DNA of 64,000 bases from [Clostridium] citroniae WAL-17108 (GTDB lineage: Bacteria; Bacillota; Clostridia; Lachnospirales; Lachnospiraceae), in NCBI RefSeq assembly GCF_000233455.1, contig NZ_JH376429.1:97227-161226 (forward strand). The letters run 5' to 3'. The first letter of the stretch is position 1, and every line of letters starts with the position of its first letter. Positions 15,606 through 24,685 of this stretch are shown piece after piece. The position numbers were made by a program, and so were the translations under genes. The notes below the pieces were generated by a model, which was not told the DNA's origin, ran no database searches, and worked only from the letters and a program-made list of their open reading frames with translations.

Positions 15606-16160
15606 TTACTCTCCAAACAGATTCTGCGGAGCATCGGCAGGAGCACTATAGTCAAGATAGGTATATCCCCGAACCTCATATCCGAGAATATTGAGAAAAA
15701 ATCTTGTCGGGAATTTGCGTATATATCGGTTGTATTCTTTTACCTGCTTATTGTAGTTACTCCGATATTCTGCAATTAAATTTTCTGTAATTGAAAGTTC
15801 ATTCATTAACTCTTTATAATTTTCATTAGATTTTAATTCTGGATACGCTTCTGACACCGCCGTGATAGCTGTAGTAACGTTTTCGATATCACCGGTAGAG
15901 CCTCTATTTTCAACAATCGCCGTCAATGTTTCCGCTTCATGCTTATCGTACTGCTTAACACAATTAGCAAGGTTGTAAACCAAATCTACACGTCGTTTTT
16001 CCTGAACTTTGATGTCAGAATCAGCAGTATTAACTTGCTCTTCCAAGGTAAATGCTCTGTTCTGGGAACTCTGTATACAAAACACACCTAACAAAATAAT
16101 AGCAATAATACCGACTGCTACAATTAAAGCTACTTTCCAGTTGTTTTTAATTGTTCTCAT
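15606..16160 (-). CDS. lemA: LemA-family protein
   Basis: 184 residues. Membrane helix at 10-30 (VALIVAVGIIAIILLGVFCI) then a helical domain with QVNTADSDIKVQEKRRVDLV and NLANCVKQYDKHEAETL, the LemA signature, and IAEYRSNYNKQVKEYNRYIR near the end. LemA proteins are membrane-anchored coiled-coil proteins of uncertain function and do occur in phages. Cotranscribed with the two-pass protein next door; they may act together at the envelope. AAGGAG precedes the ATG. Confidence 0.85.
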   Translation of the reverse strand: MRTIKNNWKVALIVAVGIIAIILLGVFCIQSSQNRAFTLEEQVNTADSDIKVQEKRRVDLVYNLANCVKQYDKHEAETLTAIVENRGSTGDIENVTTAITAVSEAYPELKSNENYKELMNELSITENLIAEYRSNYNKQVKEYNRYIRKFPTRFFLNILGYEVRGYTYLDYSAPADAPQNLFGE

Positions 16161-16338
16161 GATTTTTTCTCCTTCTTACTCTTCTGAATTTATCTACACT
16201 CTTTATCACACCCGTATTCTTATTGATAATGCGATAATAGAACTCTGTCTCCTCAACCAACATCCAATCTTTACAGTTTAAATAATGAGCAGATAAGCAT
16301 TCTTTTTGCTCTCTGGTCAATTTTTTCGGTTGCTTCAT
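16147..16338 (-). CDS. small conserved phage protein (DUF6906-like)
   Basis: 63 residues: KKLTREQKECLSAHYLNCKD, WMLVEETEFYYRIINKNTG, then a basic tail. The opening KKLTR-x-QK and W-L-E pattern matches what I recall of DUF6906, a phage family of unknown function. Its 3' end overlaps lemA by 14 bases. Confidence 0.6.
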   Translation of the reverse strand: MKQPKKLTREQKECLSAHYLNCKDWMLVEETEFYYRIINKNTGVIKSVDKFRRVRRRKNHENN

Positions 16339-16535
16339 GTGGTTTTCTCCTCGCTGTAATTGATTTTCTTAGATTTGGGGAATACCAGCTTTTGATAAAT
16401 TTCTTTGGCTTCTTCCCCTTGATAGGCATTGATAATTTCTACCCTTCCTTTTTGCTGCCTTCCAACAATCAGAACGCCAGCGTCTTTCCCATGAGAAAAA
16501 TCCCAACTCACAATAACACTATCTGTTGATTTCAT
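16335..16535 (-). CDS. small conserved phage protein, unknown
   Basis: 66 residues: IVSWDFSHGKDAGVLIVGRQ, VEIINAYQGEEAKEIYQKLV. A recognisable recurring family in clostridial phages, with no known function; the WDFSxGKDxGVLIVGR opening looks like a short nucleotide-binding or RNase-H-like beta hairpin, but that is speculative. GGGGAGG before the ATG; 4-base overlap with the next gene. Confidence 0.6.
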   Translation of the reverse strand: MKSTDSVIVSWDFSHGKDAGVLIVGRQQKGRVEIINAYQGEEAKEIYQKLVFPKSKKINYSEEKTT

Positions 16536-17046
16536 TCACTATCACCTCCCCAAGCTTATTTTTGATACGTCCTAAGATATCCTCCACCAATCTTCTCGTA
16601 TTCGGATGCAGTTTTATATAGCTTTTCCGCTCCTCATACCAAGAGAAGATCTCCAGCAGGTTCCCTTTAAACCAGCTAAAGGACCACCAATCACAAATCA
16701 TCTCCAGAATATAACAGTAAGGCATTTCCAAAATGATTTCTCCTTCTTCGGGATCGTCATTGATAAGCACCCAATACTGCCAATGATGAGGGTTTCGATG
16801 AATATGTAACAGCCAAGCTTTTCTGAAATCCTCAACTACTCCATAAGAGCGATTGCCTCCATAAAAATAAATATCATAGGGGCCATACTCATCGGGCTCC
16901 GTTTTGGATTGGTCATGTGCAAATACGATATTGTGTTCCGCACCACTGCCCTCTGTAATTTCAGGAAGATTTTTCTGCAACCAACGAAATCCGGCTTCAA
17001 CGTTGGATTTATGTTGCGCCAAATATCGGTCATATTGATAGCTCAT
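16519..17046 (-). CDS. DUF5662-like phage protein
   Basis: 175 residues from ATG 17046 (overlapping the upstream stop as ATGA, with GGGAGG). Histidine/aspartate-rich: FAHDQSKTEPDEYGPYDIYF, FRKAWLLHIHRNPHHWQYWV, PYCYILEMICDWWSFSW. H-D-x-SK ... H-x-x-NPHHWQYW is the pattern I link to DUF5662, an HD-like metal-binding fold of unknown activity. Full length and apparently intact. Confidence 0.7.
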   Translation of the reverse strand: MSYQYDRYLAQHKSNVEAGFRWLQKNLPEITEGSGAEHNIVFAHDQSKTEPDEYGPYDIYFYGGNRSYGVVEDFRKAWLLHIHRNPHHWQYWVLINDDPEEGEIILEMPYCYILEMICDWWSFSWFKGNLLEIFSWYEERKSYIKLHPNTRRLVEDILGRIKNKLGEVIVNEINR

Positions 17047-17201
17047 TTTTTCTTTTCCTCCCACTTCATAGGTTTCTGGGAATTGAGATTGTATCCATAA
17101 TCCAAGCATTCATTACATGGGTCGAATTTTTCTCCCAATTCCTTGTGTTTACAGGTTTTACAATACTTTTTAAAATCCACTTCCAAATACTCTTCGTTCA
17201 T
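17043..17201 (-). CDS. 52-residue zinc-finger-like protein
   Basis: Short frame MNEEYLEVDFKKYCKTCKHK, then CNECLDYGYN and a Lys-rich end. C-x2-C ... C-x2-C suggests one zinc site. Its TGA overlaps the next ATG (ATGA), the strongest sign it is translated. Start at 17201 follows AAAGGAG. Function unknown. Confidence 0.65.
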   Translation of the reverse strand: MNEEYLEVDFKKYCKTCKHKELGEKFDPCNECLDYGYNLNSQKPMKWEEKKK

Positions 17202-17214
17202 GGTTGATCTCCTT

Positions 17215-18453
17215 TCACCACTTCACAAACCTCGATTCATTAAAATCTCTCTTATCTTTCAGTGCCTTACTAATTGCCAAATCAATCCCACTACGAGATT
17301 TCAAGTGATAGTAATACAAATCTTTGAATGGCGTATTCAACCTGTCTATTCGCCCCGCAGATTGCTGCATGATTTTGTAAGAATAGTTCTGTGAGTAGAA
17401 TATAATGGTATCTGTCTTGATGCAGTTCCATCCTTCCGCTCCAGCATTGTACTGAACAAGATACACCCAGTTTTTCGACTCTGGGATTGGCTGGTGTTTG
17501 TGACCATTCCACTCTGCAATTTCAAAGACTCCATCGTCTTCATAAATTCGAAACAACCCGTTCAAAAGCTCCAGCTCATAATCAAAGTTGTAAAATATAA
17601 TGGCTCTGGGATGCTTCTCTACAATTTCCATCAAGGCGATCTGTCGTGACTCGTCCGTATTCACAATTTTCCGCCATACATAGCAAAGACCGGCGGCATT
17701 CGCAATCGGCTCATTCTTATACGGGTCCCATCGTGTTCGTCCAACATCTTTGTATCGCTCTATGCTGTATCGAACAAATATATCTTCGTGATGAGAAACC
17801 GTCTGACGCTTGAAATCCATATTCACCAAAATACGATTTCTGAGTCGAATCAATCTCCCAGTATTCAAATATCGGTCAATCTTTGGGTATTTACTGAATC
17901 GACTATAAACCACATGTTCTCGGATGAATTCTGTCCGGTTTTTGTAAAACCCATTTGCGATGAATGCCGGAATATAATCCTGCCAGGTATCTCCCGGAGT
18001 TGCAGACAATAGAATCCACTGATTTGATTTGGTGATTTTCAAAAACGCCTTCACCCAAGCTCCGGAGCCTATCACTCTCTGCTCGTCAAATATAAAGAAA
18101 GCATCCTTTACATCCTCGTACTTCTTGATATTATTCCAGGAATCCACGACAATCTGATTTGAATATAGATTGACATCCTCGTGAACCGAAAGAAGGAAAG
18201 GCGAAAGATCACCCTCCCATTCCATCGTGTCCCGCTTTCTGGCTGTTGTGATGATGTATAAGTCCTTTGGGGGATCGTCCATCGCAACATAATCCTCAAC
18301 CCCCATCAAGCAATCCGGATTTCCGCCATTCTGGAGATAGTAATAAGCTAATGCTGTTCTTGATTTTCCGCTTCCAACGCCGCCACACAGAATACAACCA
18401 TTTCTCATTTTTTTTACTGCTACTATTTGATAGTCATACAATTCAACGGCCAT
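17215..18453 (-). CDS. SNF2-like superfamily 2 helicase
   Basis: 412 residues from ATG 18453, where it overlaps the upstream stop. Motifs: I CGGVGSGKSRTA, Ia IITTARK, II FFIFDEQR (DEQR in place of DEAH/DEAD), III LLSATPGDTW, V YNAGAEGWNC and VI QQSAGRIDRLN. This is the compact phage SNF2/DEAD-type ATPase found near phage replication genes; it probably remodels DNA at origins or branch points rather than unwinding long duplexes. Next to a methylase-like gene and a small coiled protein. Confidence 0.85.
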   Translation of the reverse strand: MAVELYDYQIVAVKKMRNGCILCGGVGSGKSRTALAYYYLQNGGNPDCLMGVEDYVAMDDPPKDLYIITTARKRDTMEWEGDLSPFLLSVHEDVNLYSNQIVVDSWNNIKKYEDVKDAFFIFDEQRVIGSGAWVKAFLKITKSNQWILLSATPGDTWQDYIPAFIANGFYKNRTEFIREHVVYSRFSKYPKIDRYLNTGRLIRLRNRILVNMDFKRQTVSHHEDIFVRYSIERYKDVGRTRWDPYKNEPIANAAGLCYVWRKIVNTDESRQIALMEIVEKHPRAIIFYNFDYELELLNGLFRIYEDDGVFEIAEWNGHKHQPIPESKNWVYLVQYNAGAEGWNCIKTDTIIFYSQNYSYKIMQQSAGRIDRLNTPFKDLYYYHLKSRSGIDLAISKALKDKRDFNESRFVKW

Positions 18454-18607
18454 TCCGTTGCTCCTCAAGAACCGCTGTTATGCTGTTTTTCAGGTTCGCC
18501 ATATCCGAATACATCTCGTTTTCATTCTTCGTGCAGTCATCTTCTATGGGGGCCATATTTAACAGACTATCCAGCTCTTTTTCTAATGCTTTCAATCGTT
18601 CATTCAC
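18443..18607 (-). CDS. 54-residue coiled-coil protein
   Basis: GTG start at 18607 with GAGGAGGG upstream. MNERLKALEKELDSLLN then NEMYSDMANLKNSITAVLEE, almost entirely helical with heptad-like spacing. Its stop overlaps the helicase start by 11 bases. Could be a helicase accessory peptide by position. No family recognised. Confidence 0.6.
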   Translation of the reverse strand: MNERLKALEKELDSLLNMAPIEDDCTKNENEMYSDMANLKNSITAVLEEQRNGR

Positions 18608-18629
18608 GCTTATCCCTCCTCATAAACTT

Positions 18630-19517
18630 TCATATACTGTGAAATAATCTTCTCATAGTCCACACATCTGAAAAATATATAGGTGTAAACCAGTAATTCT
18701 TCAAATCATCAGCCATAGTCATTGGTTTGGTCAAAGAATTTCCAACTTTAAAATATCCAGCAATTCCTAGAAGAGAAAGTTGAATATAGCACATCAAAGC
18801 TGGAACTTCTTCAATGTCTTGTCCGGAAACTAATAAATGGTTTTGATAATTATAATTTTCTTTTTCTAATTGCTTTCGTGCTTCGTGAATAGCAGCAATC
18901 AAGTTGGCTCCCGCTCCGCAACATGGATCGTTGATGGTAATATAGCCATCTTTCCTTACTTTCTCAGTTACATCCGTAATGGTGATTTTTGCCATAAGCC
19001 GACACATGTCATAAGGAGTAAATATTTGTTTCAACTCATCGTAGCCAAGATTTAAGCTCATGTACATCTTTCCTAAAAAATCCTGCTCCGGATTCATTTC
19101 TAAAGACATGACCAGATTTGCAAACAACTGTGGAAAAAGTTCCTGTTTTGACTTACTGTAATGGCGAATGATATCCAAGTATCGTTTCTCTCGCTTATCA
19201 TATTGAGATTTGTCCACAGAATTTGATATAGAACAAGCCGACATAACAATAAAGTCTTTCCAAATATCCCACGGTCTGTTTTTTTCTGAAACAAGTTGAC
19301 GAAAGATGTTCATAAATTCTTTCTCATATCTGTCGGGTTTGAAAGTGGGAAGATTTTTCATTTTCGGCTTCGGTGATAAGCTTACTTGATGTTCCTCTTT
19401 ATGAACTACAAAGTCGTGCTTCTCTGATATTTTCTTTGGTTTTTCGACCTTGGAAATAGAAGCATTGATCTTCGGTTTCGCTGTGGTTCGCTTCTTTTTC
19501 CGATTCCAAAATGCCAT
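18630..19517 (-). CDS. N6-adenine methylase-like protein lacking NPPY
   Basis: 295 residues. After a basic 50-residue leader the protein follows the HsdM/N-6 methylase layout: LGKMYMSLNLGYDELKQIFT, TPYDMCRLMAK, INDPCCGAGANLIAAIHEA (SAM-binding motif I) and GQDIEEVPALMCYIQL. After VGNSLTKP the usual NPP(Y/F) catalytic motif IV is absent and the chain ends soon. It probably binds SAM and perhaps DNA without classic adenine methylation, or uses another site. AAAGGAG start. Confidence 0.75.
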   Translation of the reverse strand: MAFWNRKKKRTTAKPKINASISKVEKPKKISEKHDFVVHKEEHQVSLSPKPKMKNLPTFKPDRYEKEFMNIFRQLVSEKNRPWDIWKDFIVMSACSISNSVDKSQYDKREKRYLDIIRHYSKSKQELFPQLFANLVMSLEMNPEQDFLGKMYMSLNLGYDELKQIFTPYDMCRLMAKITITDVTEKVRKDGYITINDPCCGAGANLIAAIHEARKQLEKENYNYQNHLLVSGQDIEEVPALMCYIQLSLLGIAGYFKVGNSLTKPMTMADDLKNYWFTPIYFSDVWTMRRLFHSI

Positions 19518-19609
19518 AACTTTCTCCTTTCGCAGAAATATAGGGCTGTTTCCTCTAGCCTTAGGACATTTACCTTGCTGGCAATATCAGGCACCCTATT
19601 TGTCGCTCA

Positions 19610-20095
19610 TCAGTGGAATGGGACCTCTTCCGGCCCTTCTTCCTCCGCATACTTCTCAGCAAACTCATCCTCTTCGATGGTGACATACATCGTTTTCAGA
19701 TAAGCCTTAATACCGCTCTTACCGTTCACGTCCCAAGAATACGGCCGAATCGTCAAATCAACCTTCCGAATCTCCGCATAGTCCAAAGTGGAAATGGATT
19801 CATCATCCAACGGTGTTTTTGTCTTTCTGGTAATCATATACACCTTAGGCGGGATATTCTCAAAGCTGACTGCCACCTGGATATAATGTTTCGGCTCTTC
19901 GTCCTCGTCTCTCGGAGCCAGCGCTCTTACATTCCATCCATCATTGGAGAGTTTCTCCGCCTGCTCCGGATCTTCGATGATGACACAGAAATTCCGATTT
20001 CCAGCCCGATTGTATTTAGACTCTTCGCCTCGGAAGTTTCGAAAAATAATTCTTGCGTTTTCAATAATGATATTGGGTACATTTTTGTAAGCCAT
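19610..20095 (-). CDS. ssb: single-stranded DNA-binding protein, phage type
   Basis: 161 residues from ATG 20095 (AGGAGAAG nearby). IIIENARIIFRNFRGEESKY, RNFCVIIEDPEQAEKL, GWNVRALAPRDEDEE and VDLTIRPYSWDVNGKSGIKA are the pattern of an OB-fold phage SSB family. The C-terminus is acidic and ends EEGPEEVPFH, like the DDDIPF tip of bacterial SSBs that recruits partners. Immediately downstream of the giant replication gene. Confidence 0.75.
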   Translation of the reverse strand: MAYKNVPNIIIENARIIFRNFRGEESKYNRAGNRNFCVIIEDPEQAEKLSNDGWNVRALAPRDEDEEPKHYIQVAVSFENIPPKVYMITRKTKTPLDDESISTLDYAEIRKVDLTIRPYSWDVNGKSGIKAYLKTMYVTIEEDEFAEKYAEEEGPEEVPFH

Positions 20096-20114
20096 GATAT
20101 ACTTCTCCTTTTCT

Positions 20115-23100
20115 TTAATTAAATGGTATTTCCTCATCAGCGTCTTCTGGAATGTTCATAAAATCCTCAAGCTTAGGTTTGGGAATATAAGGATCATCGG
20201 ATATGAACCATTCAAAGTCACCATATTTGGATATGGTTTCCACTGCATCGTCTACAAGCTTGTCATAATAAGAACGATCAACGGAATCCTCTTTAGAGAG
20301 TTCCTTTACCATCTCAGACTCTAACCACCGATAGCCCTTTGACCCAGTGGCAGCATAATATCGTCCGTCCTTTTCTCTCATGAGCAATCCGCCACCAGCC
20401 CCCGATTTAATCGGACAGAACTGACCAACTCGTCCAATGAAAATATAATTGTGAGTCGCCTCGTCTTTTTTACAAAGCTCGCTGTATCTTGCTCCTATTT
20501 CTTCGTATGTATATCCGTATTTAGATGCGACATCTTCAAGAGATTTCCCTCCAGCCTGACTATTCCAAGCCTTGTCGATGGCATTTAATTCCCTTTCTTC
20601 CTCGGTTGTAAGCCGCGGAAGTTTCTCATTCATATCCAAATATAAAGCGCTGCTTACCGACTTGGTTTCACACACATCTTCAAAGGCAATTTCTTCGCCG
20701 CTGAAAAGTTTCTTGAAGACATACGGAATCTGGAACTGAGTTCCTGTGGCTGTCCATTTTCCGTCTTTATACTTGGCGATATAGACGGCGTCATTTACAA
20801 GGCACATCCGGTCGTATGTAGCCTCATGCTCAAAGGTGTAACCATATCGCTTTCCGTAATCCATAACAAACTGGATAATCTCCGGTGTCGCATCAGGAAT
20901 CTTGATAGAGTCCGTCTTAATGTGAGCAACAGTAAAGCCCCGTTCCTGTACCTCGTGTTTAAGGTTAATCATGAACAGAGCTCCTCGTTTGGCTACAATA
21001 TTATCTTTGTTTCTCGGATCACGGAACGGATTCTCGAAGTTAGCAGAAGTCAGACCATATACCGAGTTGATTGCCGTCTTCAAAGCATTTGCCAAATCCT
21101 TCGCTGTCATCTCTCCGTCAATGACCTTCTGGATATATGGTGTCAACTTCCCATCCAGCATATGATTGACTTCGTCCCAAGCTTCGTGTTTGATGCTGAC
21201 TCGTCCTTCCACAATGTCACGGAAGGCTCTCGTAAATTTCACACCGAACAGAACTTCTGCAATTGCACTATGAGGATGCATAGAGGAAATATCCAGCAAT
21301 GCCACATTTCCGTACATACCAGGTTCTGCATAGACATAACCGCCTTCTCCAACTTCTTCTCCTCGATATGTCGATTTTCCATTCTCATACTTGTATCCAG
21401 GAAAATATGGTAAGAGACTTCCTTCATCGCCATGCGTTTGCGCCATCATTTCGGGACACGCTTCGGCCAAGAAGGAATAGGTTTCTTCATCAAGGTGATG
21501 CACTGGCTCTGCCAGATTTCGGTAATTGAACTGATCCTGTGGTTTCCGCTCGTTTCCAAATATAATCTTCTGGGTAAGCGTATTGGTCGTATCATTCACT
21601 GTCATTCCAGCCAAATCCGCCAGAATCTGTCGAGCTGTCCAATCAGCTTTCAGATAATGGAATGCCGCTTCGGTTGCAATTACATCGTTATCACAATACT
21701 CGGCAACTTTCGTCCACATTTCTTCTGGAACCGGTTGATCCCAAGGAAGCCCAAGCTCCTGATGATGGATTCCCATCTCAATTTCCAGCTTCTTCAAGCT
21801 CTTTTTATTTCCGGCAGATGCAAAGTCATACACATCCGTATAGGAAACATTGTAGGCTTCTCCAAAGAAACAATTCGGACTTCCACTGATAATTTTTTGT
21901 GAGAGGTTATAAAGCTGCTCGTTTGTATAACCCATGAGTCTTGCATACAGAATATGATTATCATATCGCCGACAGTTAAACCCGACCAACCGGAATCGCA
22001 TCAATTCCTCAATCTCCGTTGGAGTCGGGTTAATCATACGCACCACAGGCTTTCCTTCGCCCTCGATTTTCCAGTTTACAAGGAACAGATTTGGAAATAC
22101 CTCAATATCGTAAAATACCAACTTTGCTTCTTCGTTTCTCCCCGCTGTGGAAGGGTCTGCTGATTTAAACTGCATCTTATTAACCAGCTTGATACAGTAT
22201 TCGGCCTGATGCGTACTATTCGCAGCAAATGCTAAAACCGCATTCCGCATGTCCGTCACGTCATAACTCAAATCGCTGGAATATGCGTCCTCCAGTATTT
22301 TGTAGATAAAGTCGATACTGGGCTTAGTACCCGGATGGATTTCTTTATTCAGATTTCTCTTGATTAGTGTTCTAAGCCCTTTCTCGCTTTTAATCGCTTC
22401 AAAATTTACCATTTTATCTTCTCCTTTCGTCGGTAAACCAGAGCTAATCGTTGCGATGGGCAAATCATTACACTTTGTAAGTTTTCTTCGTAATGAGCTT
22501 TTACCCGTGAACACTTTCACTTCGATGTGGTCGTCATAAATACGACTCAGTTTTTTCACATCTCCCGTATAAATATAATGAAGATGAACCCCCTTTCCGC
22601 TTTTGCTTAGCTCTGCATAAGTCGCCGGCCACTTGCTTGCTTCTTCTACATTCCGTTCGAAGGATTTGTTCCCTTCCTTATTTGGAATATCGAAATCAAT
22701 TACGATGTGGTTTTCCGGGACTTTAACATAGTGGATTTTAGAAGTATCCAAATCCGATAGCTTCGTTTTTACCTTGTTCCATTTCATGGAAGGTGTTTCT
22801 TTGTCTGTTGCATACTGCGATGGACAATCGGAACATACCTGATCGAAAATGGATTTGGCAGTATTAAACTGCAATAATGAAGGCTTCTCTTCCGGCTTTT
22901 CAGCAACCATTTCCTCTTCAAATTTTTCAGTCCGGAATCCGATATAATAACTTCGTACTCTCGAACCGTCCTCCATGTTGAATCGCTCTTTGTAGTCATG
23001 GAAATAGTTCTTCAGTTCTTCCTTAAAAATTCTCTGAGAAAATGGATAGCCTACTTTGGCTTCATCACAATAGGTCTTATACATCTCCCAGGCAGCTTTC

Positions 23101-24215
23101 AAAGTCGTGCCGTTTTCCCGTTTGAATACATGGTAGGAATCAATGATGAAGTTATAGAAATCATTGGATGCGCCCAGCATTGCAATGGGAATATAGTCAT
23201 CATACAGACCGGGATTGTTTAGATAGATTTCCCGGCAGTGATATGCAATCGCTCCCAGTTCGAATTCAATCTGTTTCATAATTGCTTTGTATTCCTTCGG
23301 GCTCAGCTTATTTCCTGAAGGAGATACGTCAATCAGTCGTCGAATCAAACCAGATTTTGCATCTGTAATCTTTACCGGCTTGTTGGTACCCATGAACAAA
23401 AAACATTTGAATCGGTTGGAGTAAGTCGATTTGAACTTCTCATTTACGGTCATCAGCTCATGGGACACCAAGCTGTTTAACCTGGTATTATCCTCAATTC
23501 TTGACAAATCGCCATCATGCTGGATCGCAACAAGCGGATTACTCTTGAATGCCTCCAATGCAAAAGAATTACTGGACGACCCCAGAGCTTTTGCGTCAAA
23601 GACCGAATAATACCCTTCAAAGAGCTGCTGAATAATATTGAGAACTGTGGATTTACCTGTTCCGGCAGCTCCATACAGAACCATAAATTTTTGCAGTTTT
23701 TTCGATTCTCCACATACCACAGAACCGATAGCCCATTCAATTTTCTGTCGCTCAGCCTCAGAGTACAGAGTAGACATCAATTGGTCATAAGCAGACAAAT
23801 CGCCAGCTTCAAGCGGATATTTCAGCTTTTTACTGGCGTAATCTTTTTTATCGGTTTTTGTGTTGGAGAATATCAATTTGTCATCCAGCATGTGGAAAGA
23901 ATCCCGCATTTGTTTCTGACAATATTTGTGCCAGGAATCAATCATTCCAGACTCTGCATCCCACATGTGAAGAACTTTTATTTCAGAGTCAAAGCGCTGG
24001 CGGCTTTCTTCTGCGTACCTATCCAGTTCACGGTCGATAAGTTGTAAAGCGTCCTGTTCATCTGTAGACCATAAACCTCGTTCCTCAATCCAGATAGCGT
24101 AGAAGTCACCACCTCGAATCATCAGATCGGAGCTTTTCTTAATAATGAACTTCGGATAGATTTCAATTACACCACGCTTTGTACTACGTGTAGAAATCAT
24201 CAAAAAGTCGATCAT
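20115..24215 (-). CDS. fused SF3 helicase - AEP primase - family-B-like DNA polymerase
   Basis: 1366 residues. Helicase: GAAGTGKST (182-190, Walker A), FMGTNKPVKITDAKSG and RRLIDV, preceded by a D5-like region. Primase: IVIDFDIPN (504-512), SKSGKGVHLHY (537-547) and HIEVKVF (573-579), the three archaeo-eukaryotic primase motifs. Exonuclease: FYDIEVF (701-707), VGFNCRRYD (744-752), YCDND (840-844). Polymerase: LLDISSMHP (motif A, 973-981), KTAINSVYG (motif B, 1046-1054) and HIKTDS (motif C, 1098-1103), where the usual DTD is KTD. The chain ends DADEEIPFN, SSB-tail-like. One reading frame thus carries unwinding, priming, synthesis and proofreading. The start at 24215 has a distant GGAG. Confidence 0.85.
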   Translation of the reverse strand: MIDFLMISTRSTKRGVIEIYPKFIIKKSSDLMIRGGDFYAIWIEERGLWSTDEQDALQLIDRELDRYAEESRQRFDSEIKVLHMWDAESGMIDSWHKYCQKQMRDSFHMLDDKLIFSNTKTDKKDYASKKLKYPLEAGDLSAYDQLMSTLYSEAERQKIEWAIGSVVCGESKKLQKFMVLYGAAGTGKSTVLNIIQQLFEGYYSVFDAKALGSSSNSFALEAFKSNPLVAIQHDGDLSRIEDNTRLNSLVSHELMTVNEKFKSTYSNRFKCFLFMGTNKPVKITDAKSGLIRRLIDVSPSGNKLSPKEYKAIMKQIEFELGAIAYHCREIYLNNPGLYDDYIPIAMLGASNDFYNFIIDSYHVFKRENGTTLKAAWEMYKTYCDEAKVGYPFSQRIFKEELKNYFHDYKERFNMEDGSRVRSYYIGFRTEKFEEEMVAEKPEEKPSLLQFNTAKSIFDQVCSDCPSQYATDKETPSMKWNKVKTKLSDLDTSKIHYVKVPENHIVIDFDIPNKEGNKSFERNVEEASKWPATYAELSKSGKGVHLHYIYTGDVKKLSRIYDDHIEVKVFTGKSSLRRKLTKCNDLPIATISSGLPTKGEDKMVNFEAIKSEKGLRTLIKRNLNKEIHPGTKPSIDFIYKILEDAYSSDLSYDVTDMRNAVLAFAANSTHQAEYCIKLVNKMQFKSADPSTAGRNEEAKLVFYDIEVFPNLFLVNWKIEGEGKPVVRMINPTPTEIEELMRFRLVGFNCRRYDNHILYARLMGYTNEQLYNLSQKIISGSPNCFFGEAYNVSYTDVYDFASAGNKKSLKKLEIEMGIHHQELGLPWDQPVPEEMWTKVAEYCDNDVIATEAAFHYLKADWTARQILADLAGMTVNDTTNTLTQKIIFGNERKPQDQFNYRNLAEPVHHLDEETYSFLAEACPEMMAQTHGDEGSLLPYFPGYKYENGKSTYRGEEVGEGGYVYAEPGMYGNVALLDISSMHPHSAIAEVLFGVKFTRAFRDIVEGRVSIKHEAWDEVNHMLDGKLTPYIQKVIDGEMTAKDLANALKTAINSVYGLTSANFENPFRDPRNKDNIVAKRGALFMINLKHEVQERGFTVAHIKTDSIKIPDATPEIIQFVMDYGKRYGYTFEHEATYDRMCLVNDAVYIAKYKDGKWTATGTQFQIPYVFKKLFSGEEIAFEDVCETKSVSSALYLDMNEKLPRLTTEEERELNAIDKAWNSQAGGKSLEDVASKYGYTYEEIGARYSELCKKDEATHNYIFIGRVGQFCPIKSGAGGGLLMREKDGRYYAATGSKGYRWLESEMVKELSKEDSVDRSYYDKLVDDAVETISKYGDFEWFISDDPYIPKPKLEDFMNIPEDADEEIPFN

Positions 24216-24223
24216 CTCATTTT

Positions 24224-24457
24224 TTACTCTCCTTTATCGCACTTCATTTCCTCTATTGTTGATTCCAATTTCTCGATTCTCTTTTTCTGCTCTACTCGAT
24301 CCAGTTCCAGGAGAACCAGATTAACCGTTACGATAAGAACAAGCGTACTTAATTTCCGATTATAACGTGCCTGTTTATTCATGGATTTCCGGATAGACCG
24401 GATCGCTGTTTCCGAGCTGCTAAGACTTCCAAAAATATAATTCATAACCTCGCACAT
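24224..24457 (-). CDS. small membrane/coiled-coil protein
   Basis: 77 residues (or 73 from the second ATG). Polar basic N-terminus, one membrane segment (LSTLVLIVTVNLVLLELD) and a coiled coil (RVEQKKRIEKLESTIEEMK). Its last codons contain the GGAG of the replication gene. Function unknown. Confidence 0.55.
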   Translation of the reverse strand: MCEVMNYIFGSLSSSETAIRSIRKSMNKQARYNRKLSTLVLIVTVNLVLLELDRVEQKKRIEKLESTIEEMKCDKGE

Positions 24458-24458
24458 T

Positions 24459-24671
24459 TTACTTTTTTTCTCCCTTCATTCCATTCAGAAAGCTAGTAAT
24501 CGTTTCAAATTTCCAATCTTTCTGACCGTGATAAGTGAATATAAATTCTTGGCCATTTTTCTGGCGGATACGGATACTGTTCCTTCCATTTGGAAACCAC
24601 ATATCAATCCGCTCTCCTGAAAAATCGGGAAAATAACTCTCAAACCACTTCATTACTTCACTGTGACCCAT
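24459..24671 (-). CDS. small phage protein, paralogue of 9702-9878
   Basis: 70 residues from ATG 24671 (AGGAGAG six bases before it). KWFESYFPDFSGERIDMWFP, NGRNSIRIRQKNGQEFIFTY. The order W-F-E-x-Y-F-P, W-F-P-x-G, S-I-x-I, NG-x-E-F-x-F-x-Y aligns with the protein at 9702-9878. Unknown function. Confidence 0.6.
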   Translation of the reverse strand: MGHSEVMKWFESYFPDFSGERIDMWFPNGRNSIRIRQKNGQEFIFTYHGQKDWKFETITSFLNGMKGEKK

Positions 24672-24685
24672 GGCAATCTCTCCTT

